Of a DNA stretch of 59,807 nt, positions 7,733 through 15,946 are shown piece by piece. The notes beneath the pieces were generated by a model, which worked only from the letters and a program-made list of their open reading frames with translations, made no database searches and was not told where the DNA came from. How positions within the stretch are numbered: the stretch's first letter is position 1; each line of letters begins with the position of its first letter. The position numbers were made by a program, and so were the translations under genes. This DNA is from Thermodesulfobacteriota bacterium (GTDB taxonomy: Bacteria; Desulfobacterota; DSM-4660; Desulfatiglandales; Desulfatiglandaceae): assembly GCA_028278625.1 (NCBI GenBank), contig JANQDY010000076.1, positions 1-59,807 on the forward strand. Direction: 5' to 3'.

Positions 7733-8902
7733 ATGATAAAGGGCATCATGTTTTCTCTGGTATTGATGGGTCTGTTTGTATTTGCCGAAGGCTCTCCGGC
7801 CGTGGAGGCGTCTGCTCCCGTGAATGAGACCGGGGCCCTTCCCGAGACCGTAGAAGCCGGACAGCATGATGAAACAATCGAGGCTCAGGGAACGGAAGGG
7901 ACAACAATCACGTTCTACGGACAAAATGCCGGACGGGTAAACACCGGCGCTTACAACTCCTTTTTCGGAAGTAACGCCGGGTATAACAACACCATCGGAA
8001 CACGCAACTCCTTCTTCGGAAGGTCTGCCGGACATGGCAACGAGACCGGAACCGAAAACTCCTTTTTCGGAGCCGCCGCCGGATATAGCAACAACACCGG
8101 CATCAACAACTCCTTTTTCGGATACCGCGCCGGGTACAAGAACACCACCGGAAATTCCAACTCCTTTTTCGGAAGGTCTGCCGGCGAGAAGAGCATCACC
8201 GGAGTTTCCAACTCCTTTTTCGGCGGCTCCGCCGGGTATAGCAACACAGGCGACAACAACTCCTTTTTTGGCAACGCCGCCGGGAACATGAACACCACTG
8301 GAAACGCCAACTCCTTTTTCGGCGAATCTGCCGGGAATAAAAACACCACCGGAGATTCCAACTGCTTTTTCGGAAGACATGCCGGGTTTAACAACCAGAC
8401 TGGCTCGGGAAACGTCTTTTTGGGCTACAAGGCAGGCTATGAAGAAACCGGCTCCAACAGGCTCTACATCGCCAACTCCGAAACGACATCCCCCCTCATC
8501 TATGGCGAGTTTGACAACAAGACAATACAGATAAACGGAAATTTCAGGGCCACGGCCACGGCCGTTACGTCGGACCGGCGCTTGAAGAGGAATATTCGGC
8601 CGTTGAAACGACCCCTGGACAGGGTGATCGAGCTTGAAGGCGTGGTCTATGAGTGGAACGTCGATGAGTATCCGGACAGGGGACTCGGACAGGGGGAGCA
8701 GATCGGACTTATTGCCCAGGACGTTGAAAAGGTCATGCCCCAACTGGTGTCCGAAGACGGGGATGGATACAAGGCGGTGTCCTACGCCAAACTGACCGCC
8801 GTCCTTGTGGAGGCCGTTAAGGAATTGAAAGCCCTGGCCGAAAGCCAGCAGAAGGAAATCGAACGATTGCGCGCCCTGGTTGAAACCAAGGGTCGTCTAT
8901 GA
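7733..8902 (+). CDS. Secreted repeat protein with C-terminal peptidase_S74 chaperone domain (copy C)
   Basis: A 389-residue protein; the start at 7733 follows AAGGAGGAC and opens a signal peptide (MIKGIMFSLVLMGLFVFAEG). A 40-codon upstream extension is open but would begin inside the promoter. The shared EAQGTE motif leads into 11 head repeats of very regular form (N-S-F-F-G-x-x-A-G-x-x-N-T-T-G). The last unit is followed by RLYIANS and the S74 domain starting TSDRRLKRNI, then a coiled coil. This copy is on the opposite strand to its two paralogues and has the most uniform repeats. The S74 Ser and Lys of the cleavage site are present. A role at the cell surface is inferred. Confidence 0.82.
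   Translation: MIKGIMFSLVLMGLFVFAEGSPAVEASAPVNETGALPETVEAGQHDETIEAQGTEGTTITFYGQNAGRVNTGAYNSFFGSNAGYNNTIGTRNSFFGRSAGHGNETGTENSFFGAAAGYSNNTGINNSFFGYRAGYKNTTGNSNSFFGRSAGEKSITGVSNSFFGGSAGYSNTGDNNSFFGNAAGNMNTTGNANSFFGESAGNKNTTGDSNCFFGRHAGFNNQTGSGNVFLGYKAGYEETGSNRLYIANSETTSPLIYGEFDNKTIQINGNFRATATAVTSDRRLKRNIRPLKRPLDRVIELEGVVYEWNVDEYPDRGLGQGEQIGLIAQDVEKVMPQLVSEDGDGYKAVSYAKLTAVLVEAVKELKALAESQQKEIERLRALVETKGRL
7904..8450 (+). repeat. Tandem 51-bp coding repeats with near-identical cores
   Basis: About 11 units. The core AACTCCTTTTTCGGA recurs almost unchanged, nine times or so, at 51-base (sometimes 48-base) spacing. The low divergence suggests recent expansion or gene conversion, and unit number could vary between strains. 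It is a coding minisatellite, not a CRISPR array. Confidence 0.8.
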
Positions 8903-8936
8903 TCGTGTGCGTCTATTCTTGGAACCTAAAACCTTT

Positions 8937-10610
8937 TTAAGCTTCAAAGCTTGAGAGATTCTGATAGAACATCACCGTTGCGGGGCTCGTAACCGTGGGG
9001 TCCGTCACCACATTGATGCACGCGGGTTTCCCGGATTGGACCGCGCGCTCAAGGGCCGGAATGATCTCCTGGTCCTTGGTCACCAGTTCCCCGTAGCCGC
9101 CCAGCCCTTCCACCATCTTTTCATAATGCCGCATGCCAAGTTCCGCACAGGTGCACCGCTCCTTTCCGATGCTCATGGCCTGGGAGTGCTTGATCATTCC
9201 CCAGGCACAGTCGTTGTTGACCACGCATATGATGGGAATATCATGCCGCACCGCCGTATCAAACTCCATGCTGTTGAACCCGAACGACCCGTCACCGTTC
9301 AATACCACCACGGGTCTGTCCGGGTGGGCCAGTTTGCAGGCAATGGCAAAGGGGATTCCCGTTCCGAGGCACCCCAGGAGCCCGCCCGCCGGCACCAGAA
9401 CCCCCGCCGGTCGTGACGAGGTAAACCCGGCCAGACCGTAATAACTGGTATCTCCCCCGTCGGCCACATAGAAGGCATCCTCTCCGAAAAACGTCATGAT
9501 CCGTGCCACCAGCCGATGGGGGTGGATGGGATCGGAGGGTTTTTTCCGCAGTTCCAGCTCCGTGGTCAGAAAGGCTCGATAAGCGTTTTTCAGCTTCCTG
9601 ATCCAGTCATTGTGGTCTCTCTTATCCACCATGGGGGTTAACCGTTTAAGCACATCCCCGCAGTCGCCCACAAGACCCACTTCCGATGGTCGGTTCCGGT
9701 CGATTTCGCTCTCCTCGATATCGATGCGGACCACCGTTGCGTCCGGAAACATCTTCGTGGCCTGAATGACCCAGTTGAAACGGACGCCGGCGGCCACAAT
9801 GACGTCCGCCTGGGGCGCACCCGTCATGAGGGCCGTAAAACCGCCGTCATTGATGGAAAGCGGGTGTCCGTCGGGCAGGATTCCCCGGCCGTTATTTAGA
9901 AGTACAAATGGAAATCCGGTCTTTTCGATAAAACCTTTAAGTTCATCCCCGCAGCCGCTGGCGCCCAGACCGCTGCCGCCCATGAACAGCGGCCGTTCGG
10001 CGCTGTTGATGATTGAGGCCGCCTGATCAAACTCCGATGAATCCGGATGGGTGGATGTTTTGTGGGTTCTTCTTTTGGGCATGTTAACCGTTTTTTCATC
10101 CACGGACACAAAGAGGATATCCGGCGGCAGCTCCAGAAATACGGGCCCCGGTCTACCCATGGTGGCCTGGCGAAAGGCGATGGACAGGTACTCGGGAATC
10201 CGCTTTGCGTCATAACAGGTGGCGCACCATTTGGTAACGGGTCTTGCCATGTCGATCTGATTCATTTCCTGGAGCGCCCCGGTGAGATCATCCTTCAGCG
10301 GATGCCGGCCGCAGAGAATCACCAGGGGCGCATTGTCCAAAAAGGCATTGGCCATTCCCGTGAGCGCATTGGTGAACCCGGGACCGGCCGTTACCAGGCA
10401 TACGCCGGGTGTATTTTTATAAATGGACCAGGCATGGGCCATCATGGCCGCGGCCTGCTCATGACGGACGTCGATGGTGCGAATGCCGTATTCCGTAAAC
10501 CCGTCCAGAATATTTTCAATGTGGCCCCCCGAGATGGTAAAAACGATCTCCACACCTTCCACTTGCTTCAGGTATTTTGCCGCCAGGTGACCGCCGGATA
10601 TTTGAGACAT
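8937..10610 (-). CDS. Thiamine-diphosphate-dependent enzyme, acetolactate synthase/2-hydroxyacyl-CoA lyase family
   Basis: A 557-residue protein of normal length for the family, start preceded by GGGAG. The N-terminal Pyr domain holds the cofactor-activating Glu in VRHEQAAAMMA. The middle domain follows from about residue 190. The C-terminal PP domain contains GDGSFGFNSMEFDTA and VVNNDCAWGM, the GDG...NN thiamine diphosphate/Mg motif. The region GALQEMNQIDMARPVTKW resembles 2-hydroxyacyl-CoA lyases and oxalyl-CoA decarboxylases as much as true acetolactate synthase. No small IlvN-like subunit is adjacent, so biosynthetic acetolactate synthase is unlikely. It is the last gene of the minus-strand run that begins with hgcA; the substrate is unknown. 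Confidence 0.8.
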   Translation of the reverse strand: MSQISGGHLAAKYLKQVEGVEIVFTISGGHIENILDGFTEYGIRTIDVRHEQAAAMMAHAWSIYKNTPGVCLVTAGPGFTNALTGMANAFLDNAPLVILCGRHPLKDDLTGALQEMNQIDMARPVTKWCATCYDAKRIPEYLSIAFRQATMGRPGPVFLELPPDILFVSVDEKTVNMPKRRTHKTSTHPDSSEFDQAASIINSAERPLFMGGSGLGASGCGDELKGFIEKTGFPFVLLNNGRGILPDGHPLSINDGGFTALMTGAPQADVIVAAGVRFNWVIQATKMFPDATVVRIDIEESEIDRNRPSEVGLVGDCGDVLKRLTPMVDKRDHNDWIRKLKNAYRAFLTTELELRKKPSDPIHPHRLVARIMTFFGEDAFYVADGGDTSYYGLAGFTSSRPAGVLVPAGGLLGCLGTGIPFAIACKLAHPDRPVVVLNGDGSFGFNSMEFDTAVRHDIPIICVVNNDCAWGMIKHSQAMSIGKERCTCAELGMRHYEKMVEGLGGYGELVTKDQEIIPALERAVQSGKPACINVVTDPTVTSPATVMFYQNLSSFEA

Positions 10611-10682
10611 GATGGACTCCCTTTATTGATAAAAGCACCTTATGAAAACCATAACCCCAATGGTCTCTGAAAAAATGCGTCT

Positions 10683-11039
10683 CTATAACACCTTTTTGAC
10701 GCCGTCTTCAAACCACTGGGCATAAAGACCCATGCCCAAGACCTTCAGCTTTCCCTCGGCCGCCGCGTTAAAAGAGGCGTCCTTCTTTCTGCTGGTCATC
10801 ACGGAAAAACCGGTCTTGGCGTCTTTAAAGACCAGGGCCGCATCAAAACGCTTCTGATCGCCTTTTTTGGTGGACACTTTTCCCTTTTGGAAAACAAAAA
10901 GTCTCGCCCGATCTCCCTTTTCCGTCTTGATTAGGATTTTGGCCTTGGTCTTGCCGATATGTTTACCGTATGCCTTGCCGGTAAAAGATGCGATTTTTAA
11001 AAGGACGAAGAGCGCAAAGAGCAATACTGAAAATCTCAT
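10683..11039 (-). CDS. Small SCP2-like (sterol-carrier/lipid-transfer) protein with N-terminal anchor
   Basis: A 118-residue protein, GGGAG ribosome site 8 bases before the ATG. Residues 1-19 are hydrophobic (MRFSVLLFALFVLLKIASF), a membrane anchor or signal. The remainder has alternating strands and a closing segment, FNAAAEGKLKVLG then YAQWFEDGVKKVL, that looks like the SCP2 fold used for binding acyl chains or CoA esters. The match is weak and by eye. It sits 17 bases after the alcohol dehydrogenase gene and 72 before the ThDP enzyme gene, so it is probably in the same transcript and may present a lipid or acyl substrate to them. Confidence 0.5.
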   Translation of the reverse strand: MRFSVLLFALFVLLKIASFTGKAYGKHIGKTKAKILIKTEKGDRARLFVFQKGKVSTKKGDQKRFDAALVFKDAKTGFSVMTSRKKDASFNAAAEGKLKVLGMGLYAQWFEDGVKKVL

Positions 11040-11056
11040 TTATGGACTCCCGTGGA

Positions 11057-12277
11057 TCAATGAAACGCCACCACCGTCTTCATGGCCCGGTGTTCTTCCT
11101 TGTTTAGATTGGCCTCGATCATCTGGTCATAATCTTCCAGTCTGAATTCGTGGGTTACCAGTTCTCCGGCATTTATGGCGCCCTTTTTCATGAGGTCCAA
11201 TGCGATCTCAAACACGTGCCGCCGTTCGCCGCCATGGGCCGCGTACCCGTAGGCATACACCCCTTTGATGGTCTGCAGTTTCAGCCACAGGGGCGTCAAA
11301 TCAAGCTTCACATCTCCACCGATTCCCACAACACTCAGCGTTCCCATGGTCTTCATGAGCCGCATGCTCAGATTGAGGGTGCGGCTGATCCCCACCGTGT
11401 CATACACCCGGTCAAATCCGCCCATGGAGATCTCCATGCCGATCATCGGCTTATACATCCTGGCGCCCGTCACCCGGGAAGTTCCCGAAAAAAGGTCCTT
11501 TGAAGGAATCGCCTCAATGGCGCCAGCCTTTTTGGCCAGGTTTGCGGCGGACGGGGACGGTTCAATGGCATAAACGCCGCAATCTGGTACCAGATGATGG
11601 ATGGATTGGATAATCAGGTTGCCGATGACGCCGCCGCCGATCAAAAGCACCTTTTCACCCGGTTTTGGCATATTGTCGAAAAGAGTCTGGAGAGCCACCG
11701 CCAGCGGTTCCGTCATGACGGCGGATTTAGGGCTCAGGCCATGGGGTATTTTGAAGAGCTGAGACCTATGGGCCACCAGATAGGGGGCAAATCCGCCGTT
11801 TACGCCCTTGGTAATGCCCAGGAACATGCCGGGCGGCAGAATCCCTTCGGCGAAGTTTTCACAATTGCTGGAACGGCCGGCGCTGCATGGCCCGCAGAGC
11901 GAAGAAATGCCCCTGGCTTCGCAGGTGAGCCCGGGATTGACGGTCACCAATTCGCCTGTTTGAAACCCATTCACGTGGGCCCCGGTCTCTATGATTTCGC
12001 CCACGATTTCGTGACCCAGAACGCAGGGAAAAGAGGTGAAAGGGGATGCACTGGGAGAATCGTGCAGCGTAATCAGGTTTAGATCGCTGCCGCAGAAGCC
12101 GCAGTAGCGGGTTTTGATTTTCACCCATTCCGGCGTAGGGAGTGTCGGCTCAGGCACATCCGCCAGATGCACCGTTTTGGCGGGTCCCCTGTGAAAGACC
12201 TTATTGCCGAAAACCGTCCGGAGCACTTTGGCAAGAGCGAATTTGGGAACATTCACGTCAAACTCGAGAGCTCTCAT
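11057..12277 (-). CDS. Zinc-dependent alcohol dehydrogenase (medium-chain MDR family)
   Basis: A 406-residue protein, GGAGG five bases before the ATG. Catalytic zinc ligands are visible as Cys in YCGFCGSDL and His-Glu in VLGHEIVG. A four-cysteine structural zinc loop is present but with an enlarged first gap (CEARGISSLCGPCSAGRSSNC). The Rossmann motif GGGVIGNL for NAD(P) follows in the middle. The N-terminus has about 35 extra residues before the usual domain start. It lies in the hgcAB-led run between the MBL hydrolase and the SCP2-like gene. The substrate is unknown; long or acyl-linked alcohols would fit the neighbours but this is inference. Confidence 0.82.
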   Translation of the reverse strand: MRALEFDVNVPKFALAKVLRTVFGNKVFHRGPAKTVHLADVPEPTLPTPEWVKIKTRYCGFCGSDLNLITLHDSPSASPFTSFPCVLGHEIVGEIIETGAHVNGFQTGELVTVNPGLTCEARGISSLCGPCSAGRSSNCENFAEGILPPGMFLGITKGVNGGFAPYLVAHRSQLFKIPHGLSPKSAVMTEPLAVALQTLFDNMPKPGEKVLLIGGGVIGNLIIQSIHHLVPDCGVYAIEPSPSAANLAKKAGAIEAIPSKDLFSGTSRVTGARMYKPMIGMEISMGGFDRVYDTVGISRTLNLSMRLMKTMGTLSVVGIGGDVKLDLTPLWLKLQTIKGVYAYGYAAHGGERRHVFEIALDLMKKGAINAGELVTHEFRLEDYDQMIEANLNKEEHRAMKTVVAFH

Positions 12278-12333
12278 GGATCCTCCCCATGGTGCTTCAG
12301 ATTGCGTTTTATGAACCGGGTAACGGGTATGTT

Positions 12334-13002
12334 TTAGGTAACAAACGACTGAATAAACCGTTTCACCGCTTTCTTGCCGCGGAAAACGCCGAAATGCCCT
12401 TCACAGAGGATATCCGCGTTAAGGTTAATGAGCTTTCTTAAAGACGCCTGGTAGGCGTCAGGATCCGATAAGAGCGCCGGGTGAATAGGGCCGTGCACGT
12501 CCTGTCCGAAGAGAATCAACAGGCCCTCCATTTCGGTGGTATACACCAGGGAACCTGGGGAATGTCCCGGCCAGTGGTGGGCCGTGATTCGGTTTTCTCC
12601 CACTTCAATAGTCCGCTCACTTTCCGCTATTTTGACATTAATTGGTAGCGGGGCCATTTTGGAGCCGTACCATGAGGCGGCGGTCACTTCGCTGTCTCCC
12701 CTCTCCAGGTAAACGGCGTCAAGGGCATGGCTGACGATTTTGCACCCATAGGTATCTCGAACCGCTTGAGCACCCCCCGTATGGTCGAAATGGCAATGGG
12801 TCAGGAGCAGATACACCATTTTCACGCCAGGCCCCAGGCATTTGTCGATATTCCGCGTCAGCCGTTCGTGGGCACCACCGCAACCGGCATCGATCAATGC
12901 CGCCTTGTCACCAAACCGGACCAGATAAACGGCCGCGTCATTGGGATCGGTAAACCCCGGGCCGCCCACCTGCCAGAGATTACTGAGAATGGCGCCTTCC
13001 AT
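12334..13002 (-). CDS. MBL-fold metallohydrolase
   Basis: A 222-residue protein of the metallo-beta-lactamase superfamily. The metal motif THCHFDHTGG (H-x-H-x-D-H) is intact. Further ligands appear as His in HWPGHSPGS, Asp in FGQDVHGP and His in CEGHFGVF. The ATG at 13002 lies 9 bases after the hgcB stop; a TTG at 13008 is an alternative. Either way the spacing points to translational coupling with hgcB. Family members hydrolyse thioesters (glyoxalase II type), lactones or phosphodiesters; hydroxyacyl-thioester hydrolysis would suit the adjoining genes, but the substrate cannot be read from sequence. Confidence 0.8.
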   Translation of the reverse strand: MEGAILSNLWQVGGPGFTDPNDAAVYLVRFGDKAALIDAGCGGAHERLTRNIDKCLGPGVKMVYLLLTHCHFDHTGGAQAVRDTYGCKIVSHALDAVYLERGDSEVTAASWYGSKMAPLPINVKIAESERTIEVGENRITAHHWPGHSPGSLVYTTEMEGLLILFGQDVHGPIHPALLSDPDAYQASLRKLINLNADILCEGHFGVFRGKKAVKRFIQSFVT

Positions 13003-13011
13003 ATGCAATCC

Positions 13012-13341
13012 CTAACAGCATCCCGGGTTGCCGGAAGCCGCAGGGGCAGTTACGTCCTCTTCGATGACGCAGCAGCAGGAGGATCCGTCCCGTCCAAGTG
13101 CCGTGTTGATAACGGCGGCGGCGCACCCCACCCCCGCTTTGACGGTAATGGCCTCCGTGGGGCAATTGCGGGCACAGGCCCCACATTCCATGCAGCGGTC
13201 CCTGTCATGAATGGCCGCGGAACCGTTGTCCATGCAAAGGACTTCCTGAGGGCAGACCATGAGACACATGCCGCACCCGACGCACTTTTCACCGTCCAGG
13301 GCCAAGGTTACCACATCTTTCAGATAGATGAATCTTTCCAT
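13012..13341 (-). CDS. hgcB: HgcB, 2[4Fe-4S] ferredoxin of mercury methylation
   Basis: A 109-residue protein; the start at 13341 is chosen as the first ATG after the hgcA stop (13 bases away) with GGAG upstream, discarding a 45-codon extension that overlaps hgcA. Two [4Fe-4S] motifs are complete: CVGCGMCLMVCP (Cys20, 23, 26, 30) and the diagnostic CMECGACARNCP (Cys50, 53, 56, 60). Cys73, a CCC at 89-91 and a terminal CC pair at 108-109 match the extra and C-terminal cysteines known in HgcB. The family reduces the corrinoid of HgcA and probably hands Hg(II) to it. Adjacent hgcA makes the call secure. Confidence 0.93.
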   Translation of the reverse strand: MERFIYLKDVVTLALDGEKCVGCGMCLMVCPQEVLCMDNGSAAIHDRDRCMECGACARNCPTEAITVKAGVGCAAAVINTALGRDGSSCCCVIEEDVTAPAASGNPGCC

Positions 13342-13354
13342 TTCACGAACTCCA

Positions 13355-14416
13355 TTAAGCGGCAATGAGCGCCAGCACCCACAGGAGCAGACCGATGCCG
13401 CCGCCGACAATTTCAAGGGGCACGGCCCATTCCATCTCCTTTCGGACGCCAGAAAGAGAGGTATAGGTGGAGGCACCGGTAAAATTCATGGCCAGATAGG
13501 CCGAAAGGGCCGGTATCAGAAAGAACCAGGCGAAAAGCTCCGCACGATCCGACCACGCACCCATATTCCCCGGCCAAAACGACGTCACAAAAACGGCCGC
13601 GATGATTCCCATGACCAGCCCCTTGAAAGCGAAAGCACGTCCGGGCAGCCAGGGGAGCAGAACGGGCGTCAAAACGGCGCCGGAGATGATGGCGCAGACA
13701 AAGGCAAAGACGGCAAAGAGCCCGTAGCGCACGGCACCTGCCCAGAACCCCTCACCTCCCGCGAATCCGCCGGCCAAAAAGAGGCAGGGGAGTATGATGA
13801 GGCTCCATTTGAGGGTGGCCACCAGCTCAACGGGCACCAGCACTGTTCTTTCTTTGGCCCCAAACGCCTTTTTCCGCATTCCGGGTGTGGCCCGGCATCC
13901 ATTATCCAGAAACCGCGGCAGATCCGCCGACAGAATAGGGCCGTAGACGACCTTGAATCCAGACATCTTCTTTACCTGATGGGCTGCCACGCCGGGTCCC
14001 GACAGCTGGGGCAGGATCAACTCCCGGTGGCTGACGATCTCGGCCAGACCGCTTGCGGAAATGCGACGGACCAGTTCCTCTGTTCCGAAAGTCCCTTTTC
14101 CCGCGGCACACCATACGTTGATGCCGTCGGTATCCACAACCAGAATCCATGCATCTCTGTGGGCAAGGGATTCCCGCACCCGATCAAAGCTCATTTTGTA
14201 ATTGGCGGTGACAAATACTTCGGTGTTTTCATCCGGGGTGCCAAGGGCGTACAGGCCGGGATCGACGGTGTAATCCATGCGCCTGACCCCCCAGCGGGCC
14301 TTGAAGGTGCCCAGATGATCCGCCCAATCAAGCTCCGATGATACCACCGGCACCTTTCCCCCTTTGGTCTCAATGGATCCTCTCACAAAGGGTTGATCCA
14401 GTCGCGGCCGGCTCAA
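13355..14416 (-). CDS. hgcA: HgcA, corrinoid membrane protein of mercury methylation
   Basis: A 353-residue protein. The cap-helix signature is perfect: GINVWCAAGKGT, with Asn100 to Lys107 forming NVWCAAGK and Cys103 the expected lower cobalt ligand. Flanking family sequences (FKARWGVRRMDYTVDPGLYA, ANYKMSFDRV) are also present. The soluble cobalamin-binding domain ends near residue 190 and about five membrane helices follow, as in known HgcA. HgcA transfers a methyl group from its corrinoid to Hg(II), making methylmercury; its native role is unknown. The start is a TTG at 14416 with GGAAAGG upstream; an in-frame stop 24 bases earlier excludes a longer form. No mercury-resistance or arsR-type regulator is adjacent. 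Confidence 0.95.
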   Translation of the reverse strand: MSRPRLDQPFVRGSIETKGGKVPVVSSELDWADHLGTFKARWGVRRMDYTVDPGLYALGTPDENTEVFVTANYKMSFDRVRESLAHRDAWILVVDTDGINVWCAAGKGTFGTEELVRRISASGLAEIVSHRELILPQLSGPGVAAHQVKKMSGFKVVYGPILSADLPRFLDNGCRATPGMRKKAFGAKERTVLVPVELVATLKWSLIILPCLFLAGGFAGGEGFWAGAVRYGLFAVFAFVCAIISGAVLTPVLLPWLPGRAFAFKGLVMGIIAAVFVTSFWPGNMGAWSDRAELFAWFFLIPALSAYLAMNFTGASTYTSLSGVRKEMEWAVPLEIVGGGIGLLLWVLALIAA

Positions 14417-14581
14417 CTGAGCCTTTCCGCCGCTGGGTCAGCACGCCTTCTGAGAAGGCTGGAGCGCCTGGGGTTCGATGATTTTTAGGGTTTCAAGCTG
14501 TTCCAAAACGATCCTTTCCTTGTGTCATGAGTGAGAATGCTTTGCGTGACGAAACCAATCATAGCACGTTACCGGAAATTC

Positions 14582-15202
14582 TCAAAGCCTCCTTCTCTCT
14601 TTCCGGTAAACCACAAATCCCCGGGACAGATAGCTGTTAAGAGCGGCGGGGTGATCCTCGGTGCAGGTGTGGAGCCACAACCGCTTCGTCTCATTCCATT
14701 GCCAGGCGGATCTCACGGCGTGTGAGATCAAATAACCGCCAAAACCCCTGCCGATGAACTTGGGCCCAAGACCCAGATGGACAATTTCCACATCCCCCCG
14801 TGCCTCTTTTCTTAATTCGTAATAGCCGGCGATGGAACCGCCGGACATGGCCAGCCAGGTCCTTAAATTGCTGTTTTCAGCGTATTCCTTCCACGCATGG
14901 TCCGGCAATTGTGACATGCTGCGCCATTGCCACTTCTCCCCGATGAACTGGTACAGGAACCGGTTGACCGGATATTGCTTGATTTTTGCCTCCACAATGT
15001 GGAGTTCCCTGGAATGGGCGGGTTCCTTCAGTTGATCCGGCGAATTCATTTCAAGGTAATAAGTGATCACGACTGAATCATTCGAAGAGGAGGATCGACA
15101 TTGACCTTTTTCTTGGTTAGGCCGGATAGCCTCTGAAAGATCCAATTGGCGTTTGACACTTTCTCCCGCATCAGACTTTTTGTCAAACGCTTCAGCGTTC
15201 AT
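14582..15202 (-). CDS. GNAT-family N-acetyltransferase
   Basis: A 206-residue protein if started at 15202, where AGGAG lies about 10 bases upstream; an ATG at 15220 is possible but has no ribosome site. The acetyl-CoA-binding motif A is recognisable as VEIVHLGLGPKFIGRGFGGY, with the R/Q-x-x-G-x-G/A pattern (IGRGFGG). The end LNSYLSRGFVVYRKE is the usual GNAT last strand and helix. The first 60 residues are Ser-rich and low in similarity to the family. It lies 165 bases upstream of hgcA on the same strand and could be co-transcribed or separate. The acceptor substrate is unknown. Confidence 0.75.
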   Translation of the reverse strand: MNAEAFDKKSDAGESVKRQLDLSEAIRPNQEKGQCRSSSSNDSVVITYYLEMNSPDQLKEPAHSRELHIVEAKIKQYPVNRFLYQFIGEKWQWRSMSQLPDHAWKEYAENSNLRTWLAMSGGSIAGYYELRKEARGDVEIVHLGLGPKFIGRGFGGYLISHAVRSAWQWNETKRLWLHTCTEDHPAALNSYLSRGFVVYRKERRRL

Positions 15203-15268
15203 GGAGCCGAATCTCCTCATTTTAAGAATCAGCGGGAACTATAATTGCCGCCGGACAATAAATCGCTA

Positions 15269-15297
15269 TTGCATTATAAATTACAGCATTCTATAGT
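15269..15297 (+). promoter_or_regulatory. Sigma-70-type promoter
   Basis: TTGCAT at 15269-15274, 17-base spacer, TATAGT at 15292-15297, followed 16 bases later by the ribosome site of the gene at 15329. Confidence 0.45.
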
Positions 15298-15328
15298 ATC
15301 AATCAATTGGAATTGAGGAGGCAAGGCC

Positions 15329-15946
15329 ATGTCAAAAAGGTTTTTGGGGCTTTTCTTGATGGCGATGTTTCTACTGTCGGGCGCCTATAGTATCTACGGC
15401 CAATACTGCAGCCGGCCCGTGGAAGGGGTGTCCGAACCGGACTATGAACCGGATTGCGGCACCTGTACCGACTGGTATCTGAACCCGGCCTATGAATACG
15501 CCGGTCATGCAGACCCCTATTTCATAGACCGGGACTATCTGATTATTCCATATGTGGCGCCCGTAGAGTTGTTCACCGCAAAAGGCTTGAATCCGGCGGG
15601 ATTTGATTGTGAAGTGTTGGTTCGTAATATTTATGATCTTCTGAGGATTGTTGATGAATGGGGATTCTTCCTTGATCCCCATAATGTGATCAAGGTGGCG
15701 TCTGGGGGGCTTTTCAAGCTTCTTTCCCCGGACCCGGCCTATGCCTGGGCGTATACCTGTAGCGCTGAAATTGTAGATGGCAGAACCGTAAACATTCGCG
15801 TTCCCCTTCAAGAGTGCTGTGCCGTTTTGGTTGATGAATCGCCCCCGGGTTATTGGACCATAGAACTCCGTAAGCTCTCAGACTTGTCTCTGATTCCAGG
15901 GATAACAATTGTGCCCCTAGGGACAGGGGGAGTGTTTGATTGTTAA
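15329..15946 (+). CDS. Secreted cysteine-containing protein of unknown function
   Basis: A 205-residue protein with GAGGAGG upstream of its ATG and a clear signal peptide (MSKRFLGLFLMAMFLLSGAYS). The mature part has about seven cysteines, including CGTC near the N-terminus and ECC near the C-terminus, so disulphides are likely after export. It is rich in Pro, Tyr and Asp and shows no family I recognise. It stands alone with its own promoter and runs toward the rearranged DUF1566 region. I have no functional assignment. Confidence 0.65.
   Translation: MSKRFLGLFLMAMFLLSGAYSIYGQYCSRPVEGVSEPDYEPDCGTCTDWYLNPAYEYAGHADPYFIDRDYLIIPYVAPVELFTAKGLNPAGFDCEVLVRNIYDLLRIVDEWGFFLDPHNVIKVASGGLFKLLSPDPAYAWAYTCSAEIVDGRTVNIRVPLQECCAVLVDESPPGYWTIELRKLSDLSLIPGITIVPLGTGGVFDC

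Noticed and set aside
7904..8450. Regularly spaced repeats suggesting a CRISPR array
   Set aside because: The 51-base period is in frame with one long reading frame, the variable parts encode the same protein motif, and no cas genes are present.
8937..10610. ThDP enzyme as biosynthetic acetolactate synthase (ilvB)
   Set aside because: No ilvN or ilvC nearby, and the N-terminal region is as close to 2-hydroxyacyl-CoA lyases; the substrate is left open.
14445..14459. GCCTTC-TGA-GAAGGC hairpin upstream of hgcA as a regulator or terminator
   Set aside because: The stem is only six bases, has no T-run, and no second copy or riboswitch-like context is visible.
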